Shown here in pieces: positions 1-7,194 of a stretch of 49,285 nt of DNA (positions are counted from its first letter, which is position 1; each line of letters opens with the position of its first letter). The position numbers and the translations under genes were made by a program. The notes beneath the pieces are model-generated. The model was not told the DNA's origin and made no database searches. It saw only the letters and a list, made by a program, of their open reading frames with translations. The stretch is from Hydrogenobacter sp. (GTDB lineage: Bacteria > Aquificota > Aquificia > Aquificales > Aquificaceae): contig JAGDVY010000039.1 in NCBI GenBank assembly GCA_023255875.1, forward strand, positions 1 through 49,285, read 5' to 3'.

Positions 1-140
1 TCTTTGCTTTCAAACTCCAAAAGACAGCTTAAAGTAAGCATATTTAGATTATAGCTTTAAGAAATCAAGTTTTGTCAATGCTTTGGGATTTTTCAAACAG
101 CTTCATAAAATCTTAACTTTTACTTCCTACTATATATCCC

Positions 141-296
141 ATGAAGGTCTTGAAAGTTAATGACGGAAAGGTAGCTGAGAAGTTGCGTATGAGGCTCTTA
201 AAAAAGGGTATGGTGGTTGCAGAGGTTTACAAAGAGGAGGACCTAAAAAAGGACTTTGTAAAAAAGGCGAATGTGGTACTTTTTGTAAAAAGGTGA
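141..296 (+). CDS. small basic hypothetical protein (51 aa)
   Basis: A 51-codon open frame (start MKVLKVNDGK, end NVVLFVKR) ends just before a hairpin terminator. It has coding-like composition: many Lys/Glu codons, no rare codons, and alternating hydrophobic strands separated by a charged helix (about residues 27-42). I recognise no family. It has no Shine-Dalgarno, but a TACTAT box at 128-133 lies 7 nt upstream of the ATG, which would give a leaderless mRNA as inferred for several other genes here. There is no signal peptide or membrane segment. It could be a small cytoplasmic regulatory or binding protein, or a chance frame; the terminator directly after the stop favours a real transcript. 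Confidence 0.5.
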   Translation: MKVLKVNDGKVAEKLRMRLLKKGMVVAEVYKEEDLKKDFVKKANVVLFVKR

Positions 297-297
297 A

Positions 298-316
298 GAG
301 CCTCACAGAGAGGCTC
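298..316. terminator. bidirectional hairpin terminator between the small ORF and sod
   Basis: A perfect 7-bp stem (GAGCCTC at 298-304, GAGGCTC at 310-316) has a 5-nt loop. It sits between two convergent genes, and the stop codon of the superoxide dismutase gene (315-317) lies in the right arm. On the minus strand it is followed by a C-T5 tract (TTCACCTTTTTAC), on the plus strand by ACTTTATG. Termination is therefore more convincing for the minus-strand gene. Confidence 0.55.
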
Positions 317-950
317 ACTTTATGAAATCTTTTAACACTTCGTAAGCCTTCATAGCCTTTTCAAACCTTTCGTTGATCACATCCCAATTTAGGCTTTCAA
401 GGAAAGCATCTATATATGGAGCTCTTTTGTTCTTTTGGTCCACATAGTAGGCGTGTTCGTATGTGTCAAGCACTATTATGGGTATGAGCCCTGTGTAGTT
501 ATAAACATTGTGAGCGTCAAGTCCATTCACCACGAGCCTACCTGAAAAGATGTCAAGACCGAGAATTGCCCATCCTCTAAAAGCCATACCTGCAGCCTTT
601 AGCTCCTGAACACAGGCATCCCAAGATCCAAAGTCTTCCTCTACCTTTTTCTTTAGAGCTTCAGAAGGTTGTCCTTGAGGCTTTAGGTGTCCAAAATATA
701 GCTCGTGAAGGACAACACCCATGTAATTGAAAGTTTCCTCTACTTTGAGCTCTCTGTATTCGGAGTAGTTCTGATTTGCCTTGCTTCTGTCGGAAAAGTT
801 CATATCCGCAAGCTTTTCTTGAATTTCGTTGTACTTGGCTACATAGCCCTTGTAGTGACCTTCAAAGTGAGGTTCTATCTGCTCGTTGGATATACCCCTG
901 AGGTCTGATGGCTTAAGATGATCCTTTGGTTGTACCTTGTGGATAGCCAT
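315..950 (-). CDS. sodB: superoxide dismutase, Fe/Mn family
   Basis: This 211-aa protein has the two-domain Fe/Mn superoxide dismutase layout: an N-terminal helical hairpin and a C-terminal alpha/beta domain. The four metal ligands are visible: His28 (EPHFEGHYKGYV), His82 (VLHELYFGHL), Asp162 and His166 (LDTYEHAYYVD). In the signature DxWEHAYY the usual Trp is a Tyr. There is no signal peptide, so it is cytoplasmic and converts superoxide to O2 and H2O2. The length is normal for the family. The start is supported by AAAAAGGAGGTGAAGCA in front of the ATG. It is a single-gene unit facing a terminator hairpin. Metal choice (Fe, Mn or cambialistic) cannot be read from the sequence. Confidence 0.95.
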   Translation of the reverse strand: MAIHKVQPKDHLKPSDLRGISNEQIEPHFEGHYKGYVAKYNEIQEKLADMNFSDRSKANQNYSEYRELKVEETFNYMGVVLHELYFGHLKPQGQPSEALKKKVEEDFGSWDACVQELKAAGMAFRGWAILGLDIFSGRLVVNGLDAHNVYNYTGLIPIIVLDTYEHAYYVDQKNKRAPYIDAFLESLNWDVINERFEKAMKAYEVLKDFIK

Positions 951-1049
951 TGCTTCACCTCCTTTTTAGAGTTTTCTTTCCTATATTATATTAACGATTT
1001 TGAAGGGATAATTTTATGAGAACGGTCATCTTGAAAAGGAAATGAAAAG

Positions 1050-1607
1050 ATGCCAGAGCTGGAACTTTTCTTAAGATGGGTACATTCTATTGCGGGTAAT
1101 ATTTGGACGGGTATGCTCTTATTCCTTACTCTTGTAAATACACCTTATATGAAGATGACAAAACCAGAAGAAAGACCGGCACACATACCCAAACTTATGC
1201 CTATAGCTCTTACTTGGTTTAGGTACGCATCAGTGGTGACCGTTTTGTTGGGTCTTATGCTTATCTACATAAAGTATTGGTCCGTTGGTGATGTTATAGG
1301 ATCAGATTCAGCAAAAACCATACTTGTAGGTGGAATATTGGGCATAATCATGATGCTAAACGTTTGGCTGTTTATCTGGCCCAATCAAAAAAGGATCATA
1401 CAGGCAACCATTAAAGGAGAAAAACCTGACCCAAGTTGGAGCAAAAAGGCATTGCTTTTTTCAAGGATAAACTTTATCCTCTCTTTTCCTATGTTACTCT
1501 TTATGGGAGCTTCCTCTCACTATCCTATGGGATGGGACATGATACTTATAACAGGCGTTATAACTGCGCTAATAGGTTTAGGTATAGTCCTGTATGTGCA
1601 ACGTTAA
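1050..1607 (+). CDS. CopD/PuuD-like integral membrane protein
   Basis: The 185-aa protein has about five hydrophobic segments (roughly residues 9-32, 55-78, 88-112, 133-153, 160-182). The N-terminal signature RWVHSIAGNIWTG, with His12 in the first helix, resembles the W-h-H-x-h-x-x-h-x-W-h-G start of CopD/PuuD-type membrane proteins (copper resistance CopD, urate-oxidase membrane domain). Function is not certain; a role in copper or heme handling is inferred. The inference rests partly on its neighbour: it ends tail-to-tail, overlapping by 4 nt, with a decayed PCu(A)C copper chaperone gene on the other strand. AAAAGGA at 1034-1040 is a suitable ribosome site. Confidence 0.6.
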   Translation: MPELELFLRWVHSIAGNIWTGMLLFLTLVNTPYMKMTKPEERPAHIPKLMPIALTWFRYASVVTVLLGLMLIYIKYWSVGDVIGSDSAKTILVGGILGIIMMLNVWLFIWPNQKRIIQATIKGEKPDPSWSKKALLFSRINFILSFPMLLFMGASSHYPMGWDMILITGVITALIGLGIVLYVQR

Positions 1608-2034
1608 CGATGATGAGCTTCGTGTCCTTTTTTTTCTGACTTTTTCACATCCGCTTGAACTTTTACTTCTCCTGACTTTTCAAACTTAAGGGTTAGCTCT
1701 ACCTTTTGTCCTTCTTTGGGTTTTTGCAGTAAGTTTATGAACATAAGATGGTAACCTCAGGGCTTTAGCTCTACGCTTTTACCGGGTGGTATCTCCAAAG
1801 CTTTTATTCTTCTCATTTTGCCACCAACAGTTTCGTGCATCTCCACCACCTTGGCTATGCTTGTGGATGTGGATATAGGTTTGTCTGGCTGATCTCCCTT
1901 ATTTTCTATTATCATATAGGCAGCGCTTATCTTTGATGCTGGAGCACTTCCTTCACTCACGCATCTTTTACTTCTATTTTTGACATTGCAAAGACTACTC
2001 CCGCCAGACCTAAAGCAAGTGTGAGCTTCTTCAC
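1604..2034 (-). pseudogene. PCu(A)C-type periplasmic copper chaperone, broken
   Basis: Reading the minus strand from GTG at 2034 (GAAGGT ribosome site upstream) gives a good signal peptide (MKKLTLALGLAGVVFA) followed by SKIEVKDA and then a stop. The reading continues in another frame from about 1960 as SEGSAPASKISAAYMIIEN, the start of a PCu(A)C domain, and runs to LKP, where TGA (1757-1759) interrupts. In the same frame GYHLMFINLLQKP follows, then KVELTLKFEKSGEVKV and a His-rich tail, ending at TAA 1604-1606. PCu(A)C proteins normally read KPGGYHLM, so TGA sits on the first conserved Gly, consistent with GGA to TGA. There are thus two lesions, a frameshift near 1958-1962 and a nonsense codon. 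The intact family delivers copper to cytochrome oxidases in the periplasm. Sequencing error would have to occur twice to explain this. Confidence 0.85.
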
Positions 2035-2108
2035 ACTAAAACCTTCAATGGGTTAATTACTGTGTTTATTTTAACACAAGAAGATAAAAAGTTTGTGGAA
2101 ATTTAACA

Positions 2109-2182
2109 CCGGTCCGGCGGGAGTCGAACCCGCAACCTTGGGATCCGTAGTCCCACGCTCTATCCAGTTGAGCTACGGACCG
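2109..2182 (-). tRNA. tRNA-Arg (ACG)
   Basis: The minus strand folds as a standard cloverleaf. The acceptor stem is CGGTCCG/CGGACCG, the anticodon stem-loop TGGGA-CTACGGA-TCCCA with anticodon ACG, and the T arm GCGGG-TTCGACT-CCCGC. CCA is not encoded. The 5' end (2182) directly abuts the khpA stop codon (2183-2185), so the tRNA must be cut out of the rpsP-khpA transcript or have a promoter inside khpA. Confidence 0.95.
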
Positions 2183-2422
2183 TTATTCTAGTATCTCAAG
2201 GACCACCCTTTTGTTAATTTTTCTGCCCATAGCGGAAAGGATGGTCCTAAGAGATCTAGCTATCCTTCCTTGCTTTCCTATGACCTTGCCAAGGTCTTTT
2301 TGATCAACCCTGAGCTCAATGACTACCGTTTTCTCTCCTTCAATTTCCACCACATTCACGCGGTCTGGATTGTCCACCAAGGACTTGGCGGTGATCTCTA
2401 CGATGTCTCTGAGCTGGCTCAT
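2183..2422 (-). CDS. khpA: KH-domain RNA-binding protein KhpA
   Basis: This 79-aa protein consists of a single type II KH domain with the GxxG loop in KVIGKQGRIARSLRTIL. KhpA is a small RNA chaperone that in other bacteria pairs with KhpB and affects cell division and ribosome-related RNA. The gene follows rpsP by 12 nt, the usual rpsP-khpA pairing; the rimM-trmD-rplS genes that often come next are absent and a tRNA-Arg gene follows without any spacer. The start is preceded by a GGAGG-type site (AAGGAGGTAGGAGC). Confidence 0.93.
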   Translation of the reverse strand: MSQLRDIVEITAKSLVDNPDRVNVVEIEGEKTVVIELRVDQKDLGKVIGKQGRIARSLRTILSAMGRKINKRVVLEILE

Positions 2423-2434
2423 GCTCCTACCTCC

Positions 2435-2671
2435 TTAGAGTATTTTTGCACTTTTGAGAAGACTTTTGGCGCGGTCTGTGACTTCCGCACCTTTAGACAA
2501 CCATTCTTTCACTTTATCCTCTTTAATTTCCAAGCGTTTGTTTATAGGGTCGTAGGTCCCCAATATGTCTATATACTTGCCCTCTCTGGGACTTTTTGCG
2601 TCCATGACCACTATCCTGTATATAGGGTGGTGAGTTCTTCCAAATCGCGTAAGCCTTATCCTGACTGCCAT
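2435..2671 (-). CDS. rpsP: 30S ribosomal protein S16
   Basis: The 78-aa sequence is a full-length S16, with the N-terminal MAVRIRLTRFGRTHHPIYRIVVMDAKSPREG block and a GTYDPI motif. It binds 16S rRNA and helps assemble the small subunit. It heads the rpsP-khpA-tRNA-Arg unit. The ribosome site AGGAGGAAGGTT lies directly upstream of the ATG. About 170 nt separate it from trpA, with no convincing gene between. Confidence 0.97.
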   Translation of the reverse strand: MAVRIRLTRFGRTHHPIYRIVVMDAKSPREGKYIDILGTYDPINKRLEIKEDKVKEWLSKGAEVTDRAKSLLKSAKIL

Positions 2672-2841
2672 AACCTTCCTCCTGAACTACTAATTATAAC
2701 AAAAAATTTCACCTTCTTATGGAGTTTATGACTACGCTCAAGGAAGAGAGAGCCATCATAAGCTGTCCCTCTAGTTTGAGTGAAGCTTTCATGGTTTATA
2801 AGATCTCAAAAAGATCGTGTTAATTCAAGACTTTTATTTAT

Positions 2842-3636
2842 CTAAGGTTTTAGACACAATTTTAACGATGATTTTAACTCCTGTACCTTTTGGGAAAGCT
2901 CCTGAAGTTTTCCTTCACCCGCAAGCTTTACTAAGGCGCTTCCCACCACAACACCATCAGAGAAATCCCCTATTGCTCTTGCCTGTTCTCCGTTAGAAAC
3001 ACCAAAACCTACTACTACGGGCTTATCACAGTTTTTTCTGTATCTCTCTATGTCTAATCTTAGCCTCTCTATGGGAAGCTTTTCTCTGGCACCGGTAGTT
3101 CCTGTGATAGAAACAAAATAAGTCATATCATCCGTGTATTCGCATATGAGTTTTAGCCTCCTTTCTGAGCTTGTGGGCGAAGCAAGAAGCACCAAAGACA
3201 GTCCATACTTTTGAGTGTATCTTTTTAATTCCTGACACTCTTCTGGGGGAAGGTCTGGCACTATAAGACCATCTATACCGCTATCTTTGGCAAGCTCACA
3301 GAATTTTTCAAAACCTACCTTAAACACAGGGTTGTAATAAGTCATAAGGAAAAAAGGTATGTCTGGAAACTCCTCTCTTAATGTGGAACTTATGCTCAAA
3401 ACGTGCTTTAACCTTATGCCTCTCTTTAGAGCCTCTTCGTGGGCTATCTGTATGGTAATGCCGTCTGCGATGGGATCAGAGAAGGGAAAGCCTATCTCAA
3501 GAAAGTCCGCACCTGATCTTATCACGGTCCTGAAGGCTTCAAGGGAGGTCTCATAATCGGGATATCCTGCCATAAGGTAGCACACAAGCACCTTTTCGCT
3601 TTTGCTAAATTTTTCTACTATTCTTTCTCTTCCCAT
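2842..3636 (-). CDS. trpA: tryptophan synthase alpha chain
   Basis: The 264-aa TIM-barrel protein cleaves indole-3-glycerol phosphate to indole and glyceraldehyde-3-phosphate and passes indole to TrpB. Catalytic Glu47 (LEIGFPFSDP) and Asp58 (IADGI) are present, as are the GLIVPDLPPEE block and the C-terminal phosphate-binding VVGFGVSNGEQA. The start overlaps the end of the OsmC gene by 19 nt. It is the last gene of efp-accB-osmC-trpA, so tryptophan genes are scattered here: trpD lies at 47 kb and no other trp gene is seen. Confidence 0.97.
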   Translation of the reverse strand: MGRERIVEKFSKSEKVLVCYLMAGYPDYETSLEAFRTVIRSGADFLEIGFPFSDPIADGITIQIAHEEALKRGIRLKHVLSISSTLREEFPDIPFFLMTYYNPVFKVGFEKFCELAKDSGIDGLIVPDLPPEECQELKRYTQKYGLSLVLLASPTSSERRLKLICEYTDDMTYFVSITGTTGAREKLPIERLRLDIERYRKNCDKPVVVGFGVSNGEQARAIGDFSDGVVVGSALVKLAGEGKLQELSQKVQELKSSLKLCLKP

Positions 3637-4025
3637 ACTTGTATCTCCACGTCAATGGGCACCGCTTTGCTTAACATGGCATACACACTACAGTACTTAT
3701 CTATGGATAGCTTTACTGCAGACTCTACTGCCTTTTTGTCTATGTTCTCCCCTACAACGGTATATATGATCTTTATGCTCTCATACACCCTTGGAAACGC
3801 ATCTCTCCTTTTGCCTATGGCGTCTATTTTTATGCTCTTTACTTTCTGCCTTTTCTTTCTGAGAATGCTTGATACGTCAACACCAGAACAACCTGCTAGG
3901 GCAACAAGAAGAAGTTCCATAGGTTTGTAGCCATGATGTCCCACTTTTATGCTTCCTGCGGAAGTTTGTGCTATAAAGGTGTCCTCCTCAGAAGATAGTA
4001 TAAGGCTCACACTCTTTTCTTCCAT
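3618..4025 (-). CDS. OsmC/Ohr family thiol peroxidase-like protein
   Basis: The 135-aa protein has the OsmC fold signature. Cys46 lies in GYKPMELLLVALAGCSGVDV and Cys112 in KYCSVYAMLSKAV, which are the two redox-active cysteines of the family. OsmC/Ohr proteins reduce organic hydroperoxides using lipoylated or thiol partners. It overlaps trpA and begins 1 nt after accB ends, so it is probably co-translated with them. The specific substrate is not readable; the YhfA-like branch of OsmC, whose role is less clear, is also possible. Confidence 0.88.
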   Translation of the reverse strand: MEEKSVSLILSSEEDTFIAQTSAGSIKVGHHGYKPMELLLVALAGCSGVDVSSILRKKRQKVKSIKIDAIGKRRDAFPRVYESIKIIYTVVGENIDKKAVESAVKLSIDKYCSVYAMLSKAVPIDVEIQVWEEKE

Positions 4026-4026
4026 C

Positions 4027-4467
4027 TTACACGCTCGTATCTATTAAAAATAAAGGCTGTCCGTATTCCACAGTCTCTCCGTTTTCCACTAATATCTTTA
4101 CTATCCTTCCACGCACATCGCTTTCTATCTCGTTCATCACCTTTAAAGCCTCTATTATGCAAAGTATCTGTCCGGGAGATACTATGTCCCCAACTTCCAC
4201 AAAAGGTGGCGCACCCGGAGATGGAGACCTATAAAAAGTGCCAACAAGAGGGCTTTTTATCACATGAAGGTGTTTTTCTTCCTCAGATTTTTCCGATGGT
4301 GGAAGTATCTCTATGTGTTTTGGCTCTTTTTGGGTTTCTGTTTTCAATGGGTGATCTTTGTGATACGTTTCTATGTGTAGCTTTAGGTCTTGGGTTTCTA
4401 TGCTTAAGGTCTTTATGTCGCTACCTTTGATTAGGCTTATGAGTTCCTTTATAAACTCTTTGTCCAT
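4027..4467 (-). CDS. accB: biotin carboxyl carrier protein of acetyl-CoA carboxylase
   Basis: This 146-aa protein has an N-terminal helical region, a charged flexible linker (about 36-68) and a C-terminal biotinyl domain. The biotinylated residue should be Lys109 in [12 protein letters not shown], where the common AMKM reads ALKV. It carries CO2 for malonyl-CoA synthesis, or possibly for another acyl-CoA or pyruvate carboxylase. Its ATG overlaps the efp stop codon by one base (TAATG), an arrangement that suggests translational coupling. accC is not adjacent. Confidence 0.93.
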   Translation of the reverse strand: MDKEFIKELISLIKGSDIKTLSIETQDLKLHIETYHKDHPLKTETQKEPKHIEILPPSEKSEEEKHLHVIKSPLVGTFYRSPSPGAPPFVEVGDIVSPGQILCIIEALKVMNEIESDVRGRIVKILVENGETVEYGQPLFLIDTSV

Positions 4468-5036
4468 TACTTGACCCTTTCTACATACACACCCTTCCTT
4501 GTATCCACCTTTATAATGTCCCCTTCATTGATAAAGAAGGGCACTTGAACCACCGCACCTGTTTCCAATTTTGCTGGTTTTGTTCCTCCTGCTGCAGTAT
4601 CTCCCTTAAAGGCTGGCTCTGTTTCAATAACTTTTAGTTCCACATGCTTGGGCAGTTCTATACCTACGGGTTGTCCCTTGTGGATAAAGACTACCACCGT
4701 CATACCTTCTTTTAGGAACTTTATCTCCTCTTTTATGCTCTCTGCGGGAACAGGTATCATCTCGTAAGTCTGCTGACTTATAAAGTAGTAATTAGTGCCG
4801 TCATTGTAAGAATATTCCGCAAAGACTTGCTCAAAATCCGCAAGCTCAATGGTATCAGAGGACTTATAGGTTATTTCTATCACGTTTCCTGTTTGCATGT
4901 TTTTGGCTTTTACTCTCACAAAAGCCTGACCCTTACCGGGCTTTACATGCTCGTAATCAATAACCCTATAAGGCTGACCCGCATGCTCAATAAACATATC
5001 CCTTTGTATGCTGTTTATATCTATTCTGACTGCCAT
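4467..5036 (-). CDS. efp: elongation factor P
   Basis: EF-P rescues ribosomes stalled at polyproline. The sequence from the ATG at 5036 gives 189 aa with the three beta-barrel domains. The modifiable tip is Lys35 in KPGKGQAF. I chose [11 protein letters not shown] as the start because the family begins there; an in-frame TTG at 5060 would add eight unlikely residues. There is no Shine-Dalgarno, but TAAAAT (5044-5049) lies 7 nt before the ATG, so the mRNA is probably leaderless. It leads the efp-accB-osmC-trpA operon. Confidence 0.95.
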   Translation of the reverse strand: MAVRIDINSIQRDMFIEHAGQPYRVIDYEHVKPGKGQAFVRVKAKNMQTGNVIEITYKSSDTIELADFEQVFAEYSYNDGTNYYFISQQTYEMIPVPAESIKEEIKFLKEGMTVVVFIHKGQPVGIELPKHVELKVIETEPAFKGDTAAGGTKPAKLETGAVVQVPFFINEGDIIKVDTRKGVYVERVK

Positions 5037-5089
5037 AAGAGGTATTTTACCATAATTCAAACTTTCCTTGTCCTCTCAATTCAAAAGGT

Positions 5090-5325
5090 ATCCAAATCCC
5101 ACACGGTGGGCTTACAAACAGGTCCTTATGTGGCTGTGATGGTGAGGGAAAGAGTGGGGTTTCAATCCCACACAGTGGGCTTACAAACGAAAGAAGCAGT
5201 GTATTTATTGATTCCCACTCCACTGTTTCAATCCCACACAGTGGGCTTACAAACATGGCTTGAGGATAGGACACTGGAGTATGCACAAGAAGAATGTCTC
5301 AATCCCACACAGTGGGCTTACAAAC
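5090..5325 (-). CRISPR. short CRISPR array, 4 repeats and 3 spacers, no cas genes nearby
   Basis: Thirty-base repeats lie at 5090-5119, 5159-5188, 5225-5254 and 5296-5325. On the plus strand they share the core CAATCCCACACAGTGGGC followed by TTACAAAC. Spacers are 39, 36 and 41 nt. The inner stem CCCAC/GTGGG is palindromic. In minus orientation the repeat ends in ATTGAAAC, the typical 8-nt crRNA handle of type I-B/III repeats, so transcription is inferred to run leftward. This agrees with the repeat at 5090-5119 being the degenerate terminal one: its first five plus-strand bases are mostly changed and A is G at 5105. The leader should then be right of 5325. No cas gene is in the window, so the array depends on Cas proteins encoded elsewhere. 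Confidence 0.95.
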
Positions 5326-5612
5326 CCCAAATCCTTATATGTTTGATCTTATTCTCTTTCAAGCATTTCATTAGAGGGCTACCCTCTTCAAATGAAGCTT
5401 AATTTCCGGCGATCTTCAATCTCCAAAAGGGACTAAAAGGGTATTATTTCTAACTGTTGAAACTCAATTATTAGAAGCATATCATCAAAAATCAAGACAC
5501 AGAATGTTTTGATGAAAAAAACGATCCCTATTCAACTGCCAAGATAACAAGGGGCTTATAAAACCCCTCAATTCCTCGTTTTGATTTTAGTCCCTAAAGA
5601 GAGAAGCTTTTT
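5326..5612 (-). other. non-coding region, probable CRISPR leader
   Basis: About 290 nt without a credible gene lie between the leader-proximal repeat and the rlpA promoter. The region is A/T-rich. It contains a perfect 11-nt inverted repeat (AGGGACTAAAA at 5428-5438, TTTTAGTCCCT at 5585-5595) that brackets it, a CATCAAAA/TTTTGATG pair near 5486-5518, and a short GGGG-CTTATAAAA-CCCC hairpin near 5551-5567. By position and composition the part next to 5325 should be the array leader. The inverted repeats could be integration-protein sites or a small structured RNA; I cannot decide. Confidence 0.4.
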
Positions 5613-5654
5613 ATGATATAAATCATGACATATGTTTTTGGTTTTAGCTTTAAT
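5613..5654 (+). promoter_or_regulatory. rlpA promoter with FNR/CRP-like operator
   Basis: The perfect inverted repeat ATGAT-ATAA-ATCAT at 5613-5626 is centred 29.5 nt upstream of the first base of a TTTAAT -10 box (5649-5654). That places it at about -41.5, the class II activator position for FNR/CRP-family proteins. The -10 box ends 8 nt before the rlpA ATG, so the mRNA would be nearly leaderless. The same motif recurs near 13457, 28706 and 40277. Confidence 0.5.
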
Positions 5655-5662
5655 TTCTTGGC

Positions 5663-6316
5663 ATGAGAGTGTTTTTTCTGCTCTTTTTTGTGTTTTGGAG
5701 TGGTTGTTCTGTGGTGATAAAAGAAAAGCCACAGCGCTATGAAGGTGTGTTAAAGGTTAATTGCCAAAGTCCCATATACACAAAGGGTTTTTATTGTGAA
5801 GGAAACAGGGCAAGAAGTGCTTTGGTGCAACCGTGGAGTAAGGTAAAGATAATTAACCTGAAAAATCAAAAAAGTATAACTATAGCGGTTATGCGTGATG
5901 ATAATGTTGAGGGAGTGTGTGTGCCTCAAAGGTATAGGAGTATTCTTGGTGAAGAGCCTTTTCCTGCAAAGCTTGAAATACAAAGGTGTGGAAGGGAAGG
6001 TATCACGGAATGTCCCGCAAGGATAGAAGGGTTAGCAAGCTATTACAGAGAGCCCTATCACGGCAGAGAATCTACTTATGGTATTCCTTACGATATGTAT
6101 GGTATGTATGCATCTCATAGAACTCTACCTTTGGGAACTTTGCTTAGGGTGATAAACACGGAAAACCAACGGGAAGTTGTTGTTAAAGTTATAGACAGGG
6201 GACCTTTCAAAGAGGGAAGGGTGTTGGACCTCTCTTATGGTGCAGCAAGGGAACTGGGTATGATTAACAAAGGTGAGGTTAAGGTGATAGCTTATGTTTT
6301 AAGGTGCGGAGAGTGA
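5663..6316 (+). CDS. rlpA: RlpA-like septal/peptidoglycan lipoprotein (lytic transglycosylase family)
   Basis: The 217-aa protein starts with a short lipoprotein signal ending FVFWSGC, with Cys15 as the probable lipidated residue. An N-terminal region (about 20-115) is not recognised. It is followed by a double-psi beta-barrel RlpA domain (about 120-214) with IEGLASYYREPYHGR, YASHRTLPLGT, VKVIDRGPF and GRVLDLSYGAAREL. RlpA cleaves denuded glycan strands at the septum in other bacteria. The N-terminal extension contains five Cys residues between positions 30 and 120 that may pair in the periplasm. Its 3' end overlaps the convergent modC by 25 nt. A probable FNR/CRP-like site lies upstream. Confidence 0.9.
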   Translation: MRVFFLLFFVFWSGCSVVIKEKPQRYEGVLKVNCQSPIYTKGFYCEGNRARSALVQPWSKVKIINLKNQKSITIAVMRDDNVEGVCVPQRYRSILGEEPFPAKLEIQRCGREGITECPARIEGLASYYREPYHGRESTYGIPYDMYGMYASHRTLPLGTLLRVINTENQREVVVKVIDRGPFKEGRVLDLSYGAARELGMINKGEVKVIAYVLRCGE

Positions 6317-7194
6317 ATTTTGCGAACTATGGGCACAAAGGCTTTTGCGGAAACAAGCACCGTATCTCCTACACTCAAGTCATCTGCGGTGTCCTTATCA
6401 ACAACTACCTGCACTAACTCAGAACCTATGGCAAGGGTTAGCACACAAACTACATCTGTGTAGGTCTTTTCCAAAAGTATGGCACTTAGGGAAAACTTGG
6501 GTGAGCTTTTGCGCGAAAAGAGAACTTCCTTAGGTGTCCCTTTTGCTAAAACTTTTCCTTCCAAAAGATACACCACTTGGTTTGCAAGTTTAAAAGCGTC
6601 CTCTTTGTTATGGGAAACCATGATAGTGGTTATTCCGTAATTTTTGTGAAAGTTCTTTATTTCCTCTCTGAGCACTTGTGCCATTTGATAATCAAGGGCT
6701 GAAAGGGGTTCGTCTAAAAGAAGTATGCTGGGCTCTCTTGCCAGGGCTCTTAGGAGTGCCACCCTCTGTTTTTGTCCTCCTGATAGAGATGTGGGATTTC
6801 TGTGGGCAAGGTGTTCCATACCTGCCATTCTCAGGAGTTCCATGATCTTATCCTTGTCCTTTCTCTTCATACCAAAGGCTATGTTTTCAAAAACGCTCAT
6901 GTTAGGAAAAAGAGCGTAATCTTGGAAAACAAAACCTACATCCCTTTTTTGAGGTGGAAGGTTTATACCCTTTTGGGAGTCAAACCAAACCTTACCTTTT
7001 ACTTCTATGTAGCCTTCATCTGGTTTTTCAAGCCCTGCTATCATACGCAAAAGCGTGGTTTTTCCACTACCAGAAGGACCAAAAACTACAAGAAAATCCC
7101 CTTCCTTTACTTCAAGCTTTACCTCAAGGACAAAATCTCCGCTTGTACCGTGAAGCCTTTTTTTCACCTCAAGTCTTATCAAGAGATGCTCCAC
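6292..7194 (-). CDS. modC: molybdate/tungstate ABC transporter, ATP-binding protein
   Basis: The 300-aa ATPase shows Walker A GPSGSGKT (39-46), Q-loop FVFQDYALFP, signature LSGGQ (137-141), Walker B ILLLDEP (156-162) and the switch His in VSHNKED. The C-terminal 65 residues form a TOBE/Mop-like domain (VLVSAKAFVPIV), typical of ModC. It energises oxyanion import with ModB and ModA. The outermost start (GTG 7194) runs directly into AGGAGG; a TTG at 7182 gives better spacing and the family-like start IRLEVKKRL. It overlaps modB by 16 nt and rlpA tail-to-tail by 25 nt. Confidence 0.93.
   Translation of the reverse strand: MEHLLIRLEVKKRLHGTSGDFVLEVKLEVKEGDFLVVFGPSGSGKTTLLRMIAGLEKPDEGYIEVKGKVWFDSQKGINLPPQKRDVGFVFQDYALFPNMSVFENIAFGMKRKDKDKIMELLRMAGMEHLAHRNPTSLSGGQKQRVALLRALAREPSILLLDEPLSALDYQMAQVLREEIKNFHKNYGITTIMVSHNKEDAFKLANQVVYLLEGKVLAKGTPKEVLFSRKSSPKFSLSAILLEKTYTDVVCVLTLAIGSELVQVVVDKDTADDLSVGDTVLVSAKAFVPIVRKIHSPHLKT

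Noticed and set aside
1757-1759. TGA at a conserved Gly position read as a possible recoded codon (UGA = Gly or Sec)
   Set aside because: All other genes use TGA as a stop, the position is Gly not Cys, and a second lesion (frameshift) exists in the same gene.
2270-2731. A 153-codon plus-strand frame opposite khpA-rpsP
   Set aside because: It is fully antisense to two certain genes and shows no domain pattern.
2719-2823. A 34-codon plus-strand frame between rpsP and trpA
   Set aside because: It has no ribosome site, no recognisable domain and lies antisense in a short gap between minus-strand genes.
4827-5402. A 191-codon plus-strand frame running through the CRISPR array and efp
   Set aside because: It is antisense to efp and reads the same repeat-derived peptide (SHTVGLQT) several times, so it is an artefact of the repeats.
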